Part shown: piece after piece, positions 1 to 6,297 of the stretch
How positions within the stretch are numbered: position 1 is the stretch's first letter
Layout of the letters: each line of letters opens with the position of its first letter
DNA from: a virus
Strand: one strand, 5' to 3'
DNA: 41,275 bases
IMG/VR virus record: IMGVR_UViG_3300042924_005417
Coordinates: 1 to 41,275 of that record
Made by a program: the position numbers and the translations under genes
The notes under the pieces: model-generated
What the model saw: only the letters and a program-made list of their open reading frames with translations
The model's database searches: none
What the model was told of the DNA's origin: nothing

Positions 1-1
1 C

Positions 2-313
2 TTCCCAATCAGAACAAATCCATTCTGGAACATGAAACACAATAACGATGGGATTTTCAACAAGGTTGATGTGATTCTTTACGGACAGGAAACAATTGGA
101 TCCGCCGAGAGAAGCTGCGATGTTGATAAGATGAGAGAAATGTTTTATGCTATTGAGAACGGTGCGTATTGCGCCAAGTTGTTCGAGTTATTCGGAAAAG
201 AAAGGGTTGAGGCTGAGCTTGAGGAATTCTTGAAGCACAATTTCTTCCCAAGATATGGTGGTGGAATCGGGATGACCAGAATGGCCAGAGCGTATGAGTT
301 ATTAAAGAAATAA
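2..313 (+). CDS. Class II aminoacyl-tRNA synthetase-like protein (Asn/Asp type), C-terminal part
   Basis: The frame is open from the window edge, so the 5' part is missing. The visible 103 residues carry features of the catalytic core of the AsnRS/AspRS/AsnA superfamily: PFWNMK, then GQETIGSAERS, a helical segment, and a final glycine-rich GGGIGMTRMARAYEL resembling class II motif 3 (GxGxGxxR). Known members activate Asn or Asp for tRNA charging or amide synthesis; which reaction applies cannot be decided from the tail alone. It ends at a strong bidirectional terminator facing the leftward gene at 348-965. The next in-frame ATG at 32 is internal, not a start. Confidence 0.7.
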   Translation, partial: FPIRTNPFWNMKHNNDGIFNKVDVILYGQETIGSAERSCDVDKMREMFYAIENGAYCAKLFELFGKERVEAELEEFLKHNFFPRYGGGIGMTRMARAYELLKK

Positions 314-340
314 AAAAAGGGGCGAAAGCCCCTTTTTCTT
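312..340. terminator. Bidirectional terminator
   Basis: GGGGC-GAAA-GCCCC hairpin (319-332) with an A run on the left and a T run on the right. It separates convergent genes ending at 313 and 348. Confidence 0.85.
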
Positions 341-347
341 TTTATCT

Positions 348-965
348 TTAATCTTCTCCGCCCCAATCTTTATAATCACCAAATCTTTCGTTGTCTTCAT
401 AACCAGCGTTGTACGCTTCGATTTCTTCTGGTGTTAAATCGGTGATTCTCTCACCTTTGTAAGTTCCTTCTGGATACTTATGTGGGCTCTTGGGTCTTCT
501 GTAATATGAATCGGCGTGACCGCGATCATATGGTGATCCGTGCGAATCATCGTATTTCTCACTTCTACCCTCCTGAAATATTTCAGTTCTTGGTTCATCG
601 TAATGATCCAACTTACCTATTGGGTAACGTTCGCCCGTCTCAGCGTTGTATTTAATGATTATCTTACCATCATCACTATCACCTATAAAATAATGTACAT
701 TATCATCAGCTAAACTATAATATAATGGTCTGTCATAATCGTCAAACTCTCTTTGAACAACTTTTTCACCACTTGCGGATTCGATCGCGGCTTTTTCGAA
801 ATCGAAATCACTTTCCATTTCCTCGCCACCTCTTTCGGAATTATAGTTAAAAATATCATCGGTGTATGCATTTGGATTATCCACCTTTGATAGATCAATT
901 TCTTCATTAAGACCCATTATTTTGCGGAGTCTCGCAATTTCTTCATTTAATGTATTCTTTTTCAT
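348..965 (-). CDS. Hypothetical acidic protein with LNEE...MGLNE leader peptide
   Basis: 205 aa, very rich in Asp, Glu and Tyr. Residues 6-21 read LNEEIARLRKIMGLNE, a short amphipathic leader also found on the otherwise unrelated proteins at 3727-4410 and, in diverged form, 1338-2912. The leader holds two L-N-E triplets, which resemble the (L/I)xE cleavage site of T4-type prohead proteases, so a capsid-targeting peptide is a reasonable inference. The rest has repeated short Tyr/Asp-rich strands (YYSLADDNVHYFIGDSDDG) and no recognised domain. I start at the ATG before KKNTLNEE because the longer frame runs upstream through AT-rich intergenic sequence. A TATTTATC motif lies 18 nt upstream of this ATG. 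Confidence 0.75.
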   Translation of the reverse strand: MKKNTLNEEIARLRKIMGLNEEIDLSKVDNPNAYTDDIFNYNSERGGEEMESDFDFEKAAIESASGEKVVQREFDDYDRPLYYSLADDNVHYFIGDSDDGKIIIKYNAETGERYPIGKLDHYDEPRTEIFQEGRSEKYDDSHGSPYDRGHADSYYRRPKSPHKYPEGTYKGERITDLTPEEIEAYNAGYEDNERFGDYKDWGGED

Positions 966-983
966 AGAAAAAAACAATTTATT

Positions 984-991
984 GATAAATA
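984..991 (-). promoter_or_regulatory. Possible late-type promoter element TATTTATC
   Basis: Read leftward, TATTTATC lies 18 nt before the ATG at 965. A near-identical element sits 17 and 20 nt before two other leftward genes (3571, 4410). The host-type -33/-7 pair is absent at all three. Confidence 0.35.
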
Positions 992-1020
992 GTTTGTCAA
1001 ATCCAAAAATATTTATGAAC

Positions 1021-1329
1021 ATGGTAAAACTTTTTGAGAGAATACATATCCCATTGTGGATCGCAAAGGATATGTTCTGGATGTTGGGTCAGGGCGAACT
1101 CTCATTGGCTTTCGCGATACCAACCATAATATTATCAACAATACTCATAACAGTAAAACAGGGGTCGGAAAGGTGGCTCGAGATGATGATGGCCTTTTGG
1201 TTATCAGCCAATACCTTATGGATGTCCCACGAGCTTTTTCATACGGACACAAAAGAAATTGCATTAACCTGTTTTTTATTTGGCATTTTAACAATTCCAA
1301 TCTATTTATTAAAGATAAAAGAAGAATAA
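1021..1329 (+). CDS. Small multi-pass membrane protein
   Basis: 102 aa. Hydrophobic stretches IPLWIAKDMFWMLG, LAFAIPTIILSTILI, MMMAFWLSANTLWMSHELF and CFLFGILTIPIYLL suggest three to four membrane segments, with a short charged tail (KIKEE). It resembles small uncharacterised inner-membrane proteins of Bacteroidota chromosomes that share the LWIAKDMFW and FWxxANxxWM patterns (from memory). The start could also be the in-frame ATG at 1015. It is divergent from 348-965 and runs into the next gene, 8 nt downstream. Confidence 0.7.
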   Translation: MVKLFERIHIPLWIAKDMFWMLGQGELSLAFAIPTIILSTILITVKQGSERWLEMMMAFWLSANTLWMSHELFHTDTKEIALTCFLFGILTIPIYLLKIKEE

Positions 1330-1337
1330 AACTAGTT

Positions 1338-2912
1338 ATGAAACTAACTGAGGAAATAAAGAAAATGCAATCCATGATGGGCATTATGTCCGAGGATGTG
1401 AAAATATACGCAAACGGTGTTGGATCTGAGGTGTTTAATGATAACGAACATTACGGAAAGGTTGATGATATTAATTTAAATGACACCATAGCAAATGAAC
1501 CGTTTAAGGATATGGAATACATGGATAAAAGTTCCAATGTCGATGATATGGTTCAAGCCTTGAAATCTGGTGAAGAGCTGCCACCAATACTTGTTATTCA
1601 ACACCCCTTCGACCAATCAAAATATTTGGTTGTCGATGGAAACCATAGAAGATACGCATATGACCGCGCAGGTGCTGATAAGATTCCAGCCGTTGTGATT
1701 AAACCAGAGGATGTTTTGTTAATGCAATCCGATTGGGGTGATCCAGAGGAAAAGGCGATCAGATTATCTGATGTTATATCCGATCCAGAGTTGTTTGCTC
1801 GAGAAAACACAAGAATGTTAATTGACAAGTATTTTGTTAAACCAGACGGATCACATGAGTTCGAATTGAATGAAAATTTATATGAGGAAAAGAAAAAAGC
1901 CGATCGTTGTTTAAGAATAGCGAGAAGAAAATACAGCAAACCATCAGCATATAGATCTGGTGCAATCGTTCAATGCAGAAGAGGAAAGATATGGAGAGGT
2001 TTGAAGGAAGAGGAGATCCAAATGATTGACAACGCACCAGAGGAAATGCAAGGTTTGATCGCCAAGGCTCACGATGCTTTGACGTGGAAGAGGGGTCGAA
2101 AAGAATATGCTCCAGATTTTAATGAACTTCAAACATGGGTGGATGCTTATTTGGAGACTGACGGTGGAATGCATGAAGCGAAGAAAACCGATTTCTCAAA
2201 GGAGAAAAAGAGCGGACTTCACGGATGGTTTTCAAGAAGAGGTGGTGGCGGAAGCAAAGGATGGGTTGATTGCAACACATGCAGAAAAGTTGACGGAAAG
2301 AAAAAATGCAAGGCTTGTGGAAGACAAAAGGGTGAGGTGAGAGCCAAGTACCCATCATGCAGACCAACACCAGCATCATGCGGAACACCAGGAAAGGGAA
2401 AATCTTGGGGCAAGACAAAGGAAGAGGGTTACAGCTTGAATGAAGCCAAGGAGATGAAGAGAGTTGCTTTGCTTTTCATTGTGATTGACAACGAAGCGTT
2501 GTTGTTCAAGAGAAGCGAAGACGAAACAACAAATCCAGGAAAATACGGAATGCTTGGTGGTGGAATTGAAAAGAATGAAACGCCAGAGGAAGCAATCGTG
2601 AGAGAGATCAGAGAAGAAGCTGGTGTTGAGTTGAAATCATTCAAACCACTGAAGAAATATATTTACAACAACGAGTGTGAATTAAACGTATTCTACACAA
2701 ACGAATTTCCAATTGATGATGTTGTGCTTGACAAGAACGAACACACATCGTACAAATATTTCACGATGGAACAATTGATAGATATGGATCCAAAGGATAT
2801 GATTGGTTCCAACAAAGAAATCGCGAAGGATTACAACGAGATCGCAAACAAGAAAAAGAAATTGGAAGAAGAGATAGAGAGAATAAAAGCTACGATGAAG
2901 ATTCTTATTTAA
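1338..2912 (+). CDS. Multidomain ParB-like / DUF5872 / Nudix protein with leader peptide
   Basis: 524 aa. Residues 1-18 (LTEEIKKMQSMMGIMSE) match the leader found on two neighbouring proteins. Around 85-126 is a ParB/Srx-like fold with YLVVDGNHRRYAYDRAG. Residues ~281-369 match DUF5872 (AKKTDFSKEKKSGLHGWF, GGGGSKGWVDC, then Cys pairs CNTC, CKAC and a basic Gly/Pro-rich end). From ~373 on is a Nudix domain whose box fits GX5EX7REUXEEXGU (residues ~409-432, ending REIREEAGV), so hydrolysis of a nucleoside-diphosphate-linked substrate is expected. The domain borders fall at GMHE/AKK (after ~280) and SLNE/AKEM (after ~369), both resembling prohead-protease sites. The frame is also open upstream, but that part overlaps the membrane-protein gene. 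Confidence 0.85.
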   Translation: MKLTEEIKKMQSMMGIMSEDVKIYANGVGSEVFNDNEHYGKVDDINLNDTIANEPFKDMEYMDKSSNVDDMVQALKSGEELPPILVIQHPFDQSKYLVVDGNHRRYAYDRAGADKIPAVVIKPEDVLLMQSDWGDPEEKAIRLSDVISDPELFARENTRMLIDKYFVKPDGSHEFELNENLYEEKKKADRCLRIARRKYSKPSAYRSGAIVQCRRGKIWRGLKEEEIQMIDNAPEEMQGLIAKAHDALTWKRGRKEYAPDFNELQTWVDAYLETDGGMHEAKKTDFSKEKKSGLHGWFSRRGGGGSKGWVDCNTCRKVDGKKKCKACGRQKGEVRAKYPSCRPTPASCGTPGKGKSWGKTKEEGYSLNEAKEMKRVALLFIVIDNEALLFKRSEDETTNPGKYGMLGGGIEKNETPEEAIVREIREEAGVELKSFKPLKKYIYNNECELNVFYTNEFPIDDVVLDKNEHTSYKYFTMEQLIDMDPKDMIGSNKEIAKDYNEIANKKKKLEEEIERIKATMKILI

Positions 2913-2983
2913 CCTTCGCAAAGACAAACGCTACCTTCACATTCTGGGCAGCAAGTTCCTGGTTCAACCACGGGTAAAAACAT
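2909..2983 (-). CDS. Possible 24-aa Cys-rich micropeptide
   Basis: Small leftward ORF MFLPVVEPGTCCPECEG... with five Cys (CCPEC, VCLC). It overlaps the end of the Nudix gene by 4 nt and fills most of the 107-bp gap before 3020. The Cys spacing would suit metal binding or disulfides. There is no convincing promoter; only length and Cys pattern support it. Confidence 0.3.
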   Translation of the reverse strand: MFLPVVEPGTCCPECEGSVCLCEG

Positions 2984-3004
2984 TAAAGACAATTTTTATT
3001 ATAG

Positions 3005-3031
3005 AAAAAAAAGGATCGATTAGTTCGATCC
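3005..3031 (-). terminator. Terminator overlapping a stop codon
   Basis: 7-bp stem GGATCGA/TCGATCC (3013-3031). The leftward gene's stop codon (3020-3022) is in the loop, and an 8-nt run giving U in the leftward transcript follows. Confidence 0.8.
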
Positions 3032-3571
3032 ATTTTCATTTATATTCTTTTCAACATTCTGTTTCATCCCGCGAACCATTTTAAGAAGACTGGAGTTATC
3101 GGTCTTAACGATGGTTGTCACCTGTGGTTCAGGTTCACGTGGCATTATCATGGCTGATACCTCACCGTCCCCAGAACCAGAACCGCCAGTTTCCATGCGA
3201 AGAGTTCTTTCGAAACGAACTGGTGAGCTGGTTGAGGTTGAAACAACTTTATTATGTGTCTTTTGAGCTTCACTCTCCATATTGGTCAACATCTCAAGAA
3301 TTTCCTTCTCACGAGATATGAATCTGTCCGTGCAAACGGTTTGATTGCTGATAACAATATCATTAAGTTCATTCACCCTGTCACTAAGGCTCTTTATCAT
3401 AACCTTTTGGTTTTCCACCTTGTGTAATAATTCCTCATTATCTTGGGTAAGACCTTCGATAAGCTTAGGGCCAATTGAGATAATCACAATGGACAAAAGA
3501 ACAATCCCAAGAGCAGCAAGACGCTGTTTCATGGAGATCTTTGAGATGATTTCTGAAATATATTTAAACAT
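3020..3571 (-). CDS. Membrane-anchored coiled-coil protein
   Basis: 183 aa. A basic N-terminus precedes one membrane segment (about residues 18-38, LAALGIVLLSIVIISIG). A heptad-rich coiled coil follows (about 42-110, NEELLHKVENQKVMIKSLSD), then a Ser/Gly-rich low-complexity part (GGSGSGDGEVS) and a basic amphipathic end. The single N-terminal anchor with a coiled coil is the plan of an i-spanin, but no adjacent lysis genes are visible and the length is generous, so a structural role is equally possible. A palindromic operator-like site lies 31-57 bp upstream. Confidence 0.75.
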   Translation of the reverse strand: MFKYISEIISKISMKQRLAALGIVLLSIVIISIGPKLIEGLTQDNEELLHKVENQKVMIKSLSDRVNELNDIVISNQTVCTDRFISREKEILEMLTNMESEAQKTHNKVVSTSTSSPVRFERTLRMETGGSGSGDGEVSAMIMPREPEPQVTTIVKTDNSSLLKMVRGMKQNVEKNINENGSN

Positions 3572-3588
3572 GTCTCTATTTGTTTAAA

Positions 3589-3596
3589 TATAAATA
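3589..3596 (-). promoter_or_regulatory. Possible late-type promoter element TATTTATA
   Basis: Read leftward, TATTTATA lies 17 nt before the ATG at 3571 and just downstream of the palindrome at 3602-3628. Confidence 0.4.
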
Positions 3597-3601
3597 TTCG
3601 T

Positions 3602-3628
3602 GTTTACAGTAAATTGTTTACTGTAAAC
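3602..3628. promoter_or_regulatory. Perfect 12-bp palindrome, operator-like
   Basis: GTTTACAGTAAA, 3-nt centre TTG, TTTACTGTAAAC. It sits immediately upstream of the TATTTATA element of the coiled-coil gene, where a repressor or activator would bind. No T run follows, so it is not a simple terminator. Confidence 0.6.
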
Positions 3629-3726
3629 TAAATTAAAAGCAACGGGGGTAAAAATTACCATAATGTGTCACCATCCCCAGGAGGGTGTTCGGAATAAAGG
3701 GTTTGTAAAAATTGTGGGGTTATGAA

Positions 3727-4410
3727 TTATATTCCAACGGTTGGTGAGTCCATGTTCTCACTTAAACCATAATGTTTCTCAACCAAAGTTTCAAAGTAAT
3801 TTAAAAGTCCTTCTTTACCAATACCACTTTCTTTGGCTTTCGCAATGAAGTCATCAGCACTAGCACCAATTCCACCTTGAATCCAGTCCACATCAGCAGC
3901 TGTGATTATTTTTTCATTGATTGGTTCCTCACTCATTCTATTTAAAAAACTATTTAATTTTCCATTACTATAAGTTAAACCAAGTTCTTTGGTTAACTTT
4001 TCAAGTACTCTAACCACTTGAGTTTTATATGGGTCTGAATAAGCTCTAACAAAAGATCCAGAGCCACGATTAAACATGAAACCGTATATTCTTTGATCTA
4101 TTTGACTAATCACATATTTTTTCTTCTCTTCTGGTTCTGTTGGTATTGACCCAGTATATTTTTGGTCTGACTCAACAAAATCGGTTACCAGTTTATTAAA
4201 AGCTTCCACAAATTCTTTTGCTTTTGTTGGATTTTCTTGCCAAGAATCATTACGAGCACTATTATTAATTGATAAACCTTTAATTATTGGTTCCATACGT
4301 CCAAAGCCATCATCAATTATTTTAACGGAATCAACGAACTCGTTTAGATTCTCATTAAGGCCCATCATCTGGCGTATTCTTAAAACTTCTTCATTTAAGG
4401 TATTATTCAT
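3727..4410 (-). CDS. Hypothetical protein with LNEE...MGLNE leader peptide
   Basis: 227 aa. Residues 4-19 read LNEEVLRIRQMMGLNE, sharing 11 of 16 positions with the leader of the gene at 348-965. The rest is mainly helical, with VRVLEKLTKELGL and the acidic C-terminus YGLSENMDSPTVGI, and matches nothing I recognise. The paired L-N-E triplets (after residues 7 and 19) are candidate prohead-protease sites. This would make it a packaged internal protein, which is inference. TATTTATA lies 20 nt upstream of the ATG. Confidence 0.75.
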   Translation of the reverse strand: MNNTLNEEVLRIRQMMGLNENLNEFVDSVKIIDDGFGRMEPIIKGLSINNSARNDSWQENPTKAKEFVEAFNKLVTDFVESDQKYTGSIPTEPEEKKKYVISQIDQRIYGFMFNRGSGSFVRAYSDPYKTQVVRVLEKLTKELGLTYSNGKLNSFLNRMSEEPINEKIITAADVDWIQGGIGASADDFIAKAKESGIGKEGLLNYFETLVEKHYGLSENMDSPTVGI

Positions 4411-4430
4411 GGTAAAATCAATTAATTTAC

Positions 4431-4438
4431 TATAAATA
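4431..4438 (-). promoter_or_regulatory. Possible late-type promoter element TATTTATA
   Basis: Read leftward, 20 nt before the ATG at 4410. Same octamer as at 3589-3596. Confidence 0.4.
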
Positions 4439-4462
4439 TCTGAAAAATGGATAAAAAAAACA

Positions 4463-4510
4463 CCCCCAGAAATTTTTTGAGAAAACGATTTGAAAATAAA
4501 ACAAGGGTCA
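4463..4510 (+). repeat. Direct repeat copy 1 flanking the nuclease gene
   Basis: CCCCCAGAAATTTTTTGA, then an A-rich stretch and ACAAGGGTC. The same order of blocks recurs after the gene at 5126-5170, and the first block again at 5190-5212. Confidence 0.7.
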
Positions 4511-4542
4511 CTTTTTAGTTTATGGTTTTTTTATTACTTTTG
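4511..4542 (+). promoter_or_regulatory. Host-type promoter, weak -33
   Basis: -7 box TACTTTTG ends exactly 4 nt before the ATG at 4547; the -33 region is CTTT rather than TTTG. Confidence 0.55.
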
Positions 4543-4546
4543 TTTT

Positions 4547-5113
4547 ATGATATTACAGAACACAAATACCGAGGATAAACTTTCATATTGCAAGGAAGCA
4601 TCGGATGTACAAGAACCAGCGTTTGTTGAGTTCATAAACGGGTTGAATGGATTGGTTACATTGAAGATTAATCCAGATAAGGAATTTGATCCATACACAC
4701 ACGATTTGGTTGTGAATGGAGCCCCAGGAGATCTTAAGACACAAGACACACCATTCTTTAAATCTGAGACGCTTTACGATATCGATCCTCAGTGGGCCAT
4801 CACATATAACCATAAGGATTACCTGAGGTACAAGAAGAAGTACACAAGCGTTGGAAAGAACGTTGTATTGTTCTTTGACGTGACAAGAAAGGATGAGGTT
4901 AAATACGATGTGAAGACATTCCCCATGAGGGCCATCTTTTACACAAAGGCATCAGACATTGAAAAGATGATTGAGAACAAAGAGGTTCCCCTTCATGAGT
5001 ACCTTAACAGAAAGAATGACGACCAGGGAAACGCAAAGAGCAGTTATGTGATCGATGTCAGACGCTTTAACATGATATACTATTCAGGAAAAGGATTCAG
5101 GTTGAAAATCTGA
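4547..5113 (+). CDS. Predicted PD-(D/E)XK-like nuclease
   Basis: 188 aa. It contains DLVVNGAPGDLK, fitting the D-(X)n-(D/E)-X-K core of restriction-endonuclease-like folds, followed by TPFFKSETLYDIDPQWAITYNHKDY and a strand VVLFFDVTRKDEV. The start is the ATG 4 nt after the -7 box, which predicts a leaderless mRNA; a longer upstream frame runs through promoter and repeat. The gene stands alone between direct repeats (4463-4510 and 5126-5212), which suggests it moves or was inserted as a unit. The substrate and the nuclease activity itself are inferred from a short motif only. Confidence 0.65.
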   Translation: MILQNTNTEDKLSYCKEASDVQEPAFVEFINGLNGLVTLKINPDKEFDPYTHDLVVNGAPGDLKTQDTPFFKSETLYDIDPQWAITYNHKDYLRYKKKYTSVGKNVVLFFDVTRKDEVKYDVKTFPMRAIFYTKASDIEKMIENKEVPLHEYLNRKNDDQGNAKSSYVIDVRRFNMIYYSGKGFRLKI

Positions 5114-5125
5114 GAAAAAAAAATT

Positions 5126-5170
5126 CCCCAGAAATTTTTTGAAAAAATGATTCCCCACAGAACAAGGGTC
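5126..5170 (+). repeat. Direct repeat copy 2 flanking the nuclease gene
   Basis: CCCCAGAAATTTTTTGA, an A-rich stretch, GATT, then ACAAGGGTCG: the same block order as 4463-4510. Confidence 0.7.
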
Positions 5171-5189
5171 GATTTTCCAGAAAAAAGTA

Positions 5190-5212
5190 CCCCCAGAAAT
5201 TTTTTTCAGAAA
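5190..5212 (+). repeat. Partial third copy of the flanking repeat
   Basis: CCCCCAGAAATTTTTTTCAGA; the ACAAGGGTC block is missing. Confidence 0.6.
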
Positions 5213-5232
5213 TACTTCATTTAGATATTTGA

Positions 5233-5302
5233 GCCCCCCTTTGCCCCCCATAAACGGGGGGTAGGGAGGGGGATACGGGAGGGGGGAGGGTGTACCACCC
5301 CC
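5233..5302 (+). other. G/C-run tract, possible G-quadruplex
   Basis: This lies in the 284-bp non-coding stretch 5114-5397. C5-6 runs at 5233-5249 precede six G runs of three or more (5256-5261, 5264-5266, 5268-5272, 5277-5279, 5281-5286, 5288-5290), followed by CCACCCCC. The C runs can also pair with the G runs as a strong hairpin. Nothing comparable occurs in the surrounding AT-rich DNA except at 38016-38060. Confidence 0.7.
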
Positions 5303-5346
5303 TATACTGCTATTTTCTTTTAATGTGCAAGTTTATATAAAACAAA

Positions 5347-5373
5347 GTTATCCACACTTGTGATGTGGATAAC
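5347..5373. terminator. Hairpin made of two inverted DnaA-box-like 9-mers
   Basis: GTTATCCACA, a 7-nt loop, TGTGGATAAC. Each arm contains the canonical DnaA 9-mer TTATCCACA. Read leftward it is followed by TTTGTTTT, so termination of the gene at 5398-5919 is the simplest role; DnaA binding is the alternative. Confidence 0.65.
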
Positions 5374-5392
5374 ATTATTTGTTTATGTGGTT

Positions 5393-5416
5393 AAAGGTTA
5401 TCCGAAGATAACCTTT
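5393..5416 (-). terminator. UUCG-tetraloop hairpin at the gene end
   Basis: Perfect 10-bp stem AAAGGTTATC/GATAACCTTT. In leftward RNA the loop is UUCG. It contains the stop codon of the gene at 5398-5919. Confidence 0.65.
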
Positions 5417-5919
5417 TCCCCACACTTGATATTCTCAATACCCTCAACCTTGATAGTACGGATAACAATATCATTATCCAAACCTTGATTGATTGCCTTG
5501 CTTGGCTTTTGTTTGAACTGCTTGATAACCTCAACTTGTTCAGCGTTTGCCTCAACCCCGTCAACGAAGTATTTAAGCGTTTTAGAAGTGTTACAAGCGA
5601 ACTTTAAGTACTCACACGATAGGTCGCTTTTCTTTGCTACGATAGAGCCGTTAAAGCCGTCATTTACGGGCGTAAACCAATTTTCTTTGGCTACGAAGTC
5701 AGCCTCTTTACCCTCACGAATACGGGCGTTATTCACCATATTTTGATAGTTAGCGTTTAACAACATATTGTAGTCAACTAACTTGGTGATAACGGCACTA
5801 CGCAAAGGGTTGCCCGTCTTTAACATTTTTTGTTCAACCACTGCTAATACTTGGGCGAACTTTGCACTGCCTCCGTCATTGATAAGGCTTGCGATTACTT
5901 GTGATTTTTTGTTTTGCAT
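5398..5919 (-). CDS. Array protein, paralogue of the gene at 15775-16290
   Basis: 173 aa, no recognised domain. It is clearly related to the 171-aa product at 15775-16290: shared INDGGSA, KTGNPLR, TKLV(D/N)Y, REGKEADF, YFVDG and a closing RTIK(V/I)EGI. The hydrophilic sequence, lacking signal or membrane segments, suggests a cytoplasmic protein. Conservation across two copies implies a selected function. It is the last (leftmost) gene of the leftward array, has its own promoter, and is closed by two stacked hairpins. Confidence 0.85.
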   Translation of the reverse strand: MQNKKSQVIASLINDGGSAKFAQVLAVVEQKMLKTGNPLRSAVITKLVDYNMLLNANYQNMVNNARIREGKEADFVAKENWFTPVNDGFNGSIVAKKSDLSCEYLKFACNTSKTLKYFVDGVEANAEQVEVIKQFKQKPSKAINQGLDNDIVIRTIKVEGIENIKCGEKVIFG

Positions 5920-5944
5920 ATCTGTTTGTTTTGATTTGATGATA

Positions 5945-5976
5945 CAAATGTAGGTGTAATTTTTTTAACCCGCAAA
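5945..5976 (-). promoter_or_regulatory. Array promoter
   Basis: -33 TTTGCGGG, -7 TACATTTG; 25 nt to the ATG at 5919. The spacer is of the TTAAAAAAATTA type. Confidence 0.85.
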
Positions 5977-6105
5977 TTTTAACGCAAATTTTTTTATCTT
6001 TTTTTTTGTTTAACTTTTCGGGCAAAACATTAAACACAAAAAGTATCGTGTAGGTTGGAGTATACTCTCCCGACTTGTTCAGCCCGCCCGTTGTCTTTAA
6101 CAACA
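5977..6105 (-). ncRNA. Candidate structured small RNA A
   Basis: The promoter at 6109-6140 points into about 120 bp with no ORF worth reporting. The leftward RNA contains GGGCGGGC near its 5' end (complement of 6083-6090), GGAGAGTATACTCC in the middle and GCCCG near its 3' end that can pair with CGGGC. It shares GGGCGGGC and a 3' GCCC with candidate RNA B at 15645-15757. No terminator was seen before the next promoter, so the 3' end is uncertain. Confidence 0.45.
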
Positions 6106-6108
6106 ATA

Positions 6109-6140
6109 CAAAGGTAAATGAAATAAATTTAACTTGCAAA
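6109..6140 (-). promoter_or_regulatory. Array promoter without a downstream ORF
   Basis: -33 TTTGCAAG, -7 TACCTTTG, full TTAAATTTATTTCA spacer. It drives candidate RNA A. Confidence 0.85.
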
Positions 6141-6254
6141 CTTTAACACAAATTTCTTTGTTTTTTTTTTGACTCATTTTAAGCCGTTTTAAGACACTCT
6201 AACAACTAAACCATACGAACATATACCTTTGTTCCTTTCGTTTAATCTGAGCAT

Positions 6255-6280
6255 AAAAAAAGGGGCGATTTGCCCCTTTC
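6255..6280. terminator. Terminator
   Basis: GGGGC/GCCCC stem (6262-6276) flanked by A7 and TTTC. It ends the leftward gene at 6298. Between it and the promoter at 6140 are about 115 bp in which I see no gene. Confidence 0.8.
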
Positions 6281-6297
6281 TTTGTTTCTTGTTTACC

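Noticed and set aside
862-1014. Upstream extension of the membrane-protein ORF (MYAFGLSTFDRS...)
   Set aside because: It lies antisense to the leader and N-terminal part of the gene at 348-965 and has no promoter; the membrane protein starts at 1021 (or 1015).
2119-2418. Leftward ORFs opposite the DUF5872/Nudix gene
   Set aside because: They are shadows of a long, well-supported coding region with three recognisable domains on the other strand.
3663-3725. 20-codon rightward ORF starting MCHHPQEG in the gap before 3727
   Set aside because: No promoter or terminator supports it and it overlaps a weak hairpin; no more than chance for this length.
5876-6139. 87-codon leftward ORF across candidate RNA A
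   Set aside because: It begins as promoter translation (MQVKFISF), continues through the next promoter and into the gene at 5398-5919 in another frame; composition is random.
6224-6231. Rightward TACCTTTG resembling a -7 box before the terminator at 6255
   Set aside because: No -33 TTTG at the fixed 32-bp distance; the transcript would be about 40 nt with only the terminator.
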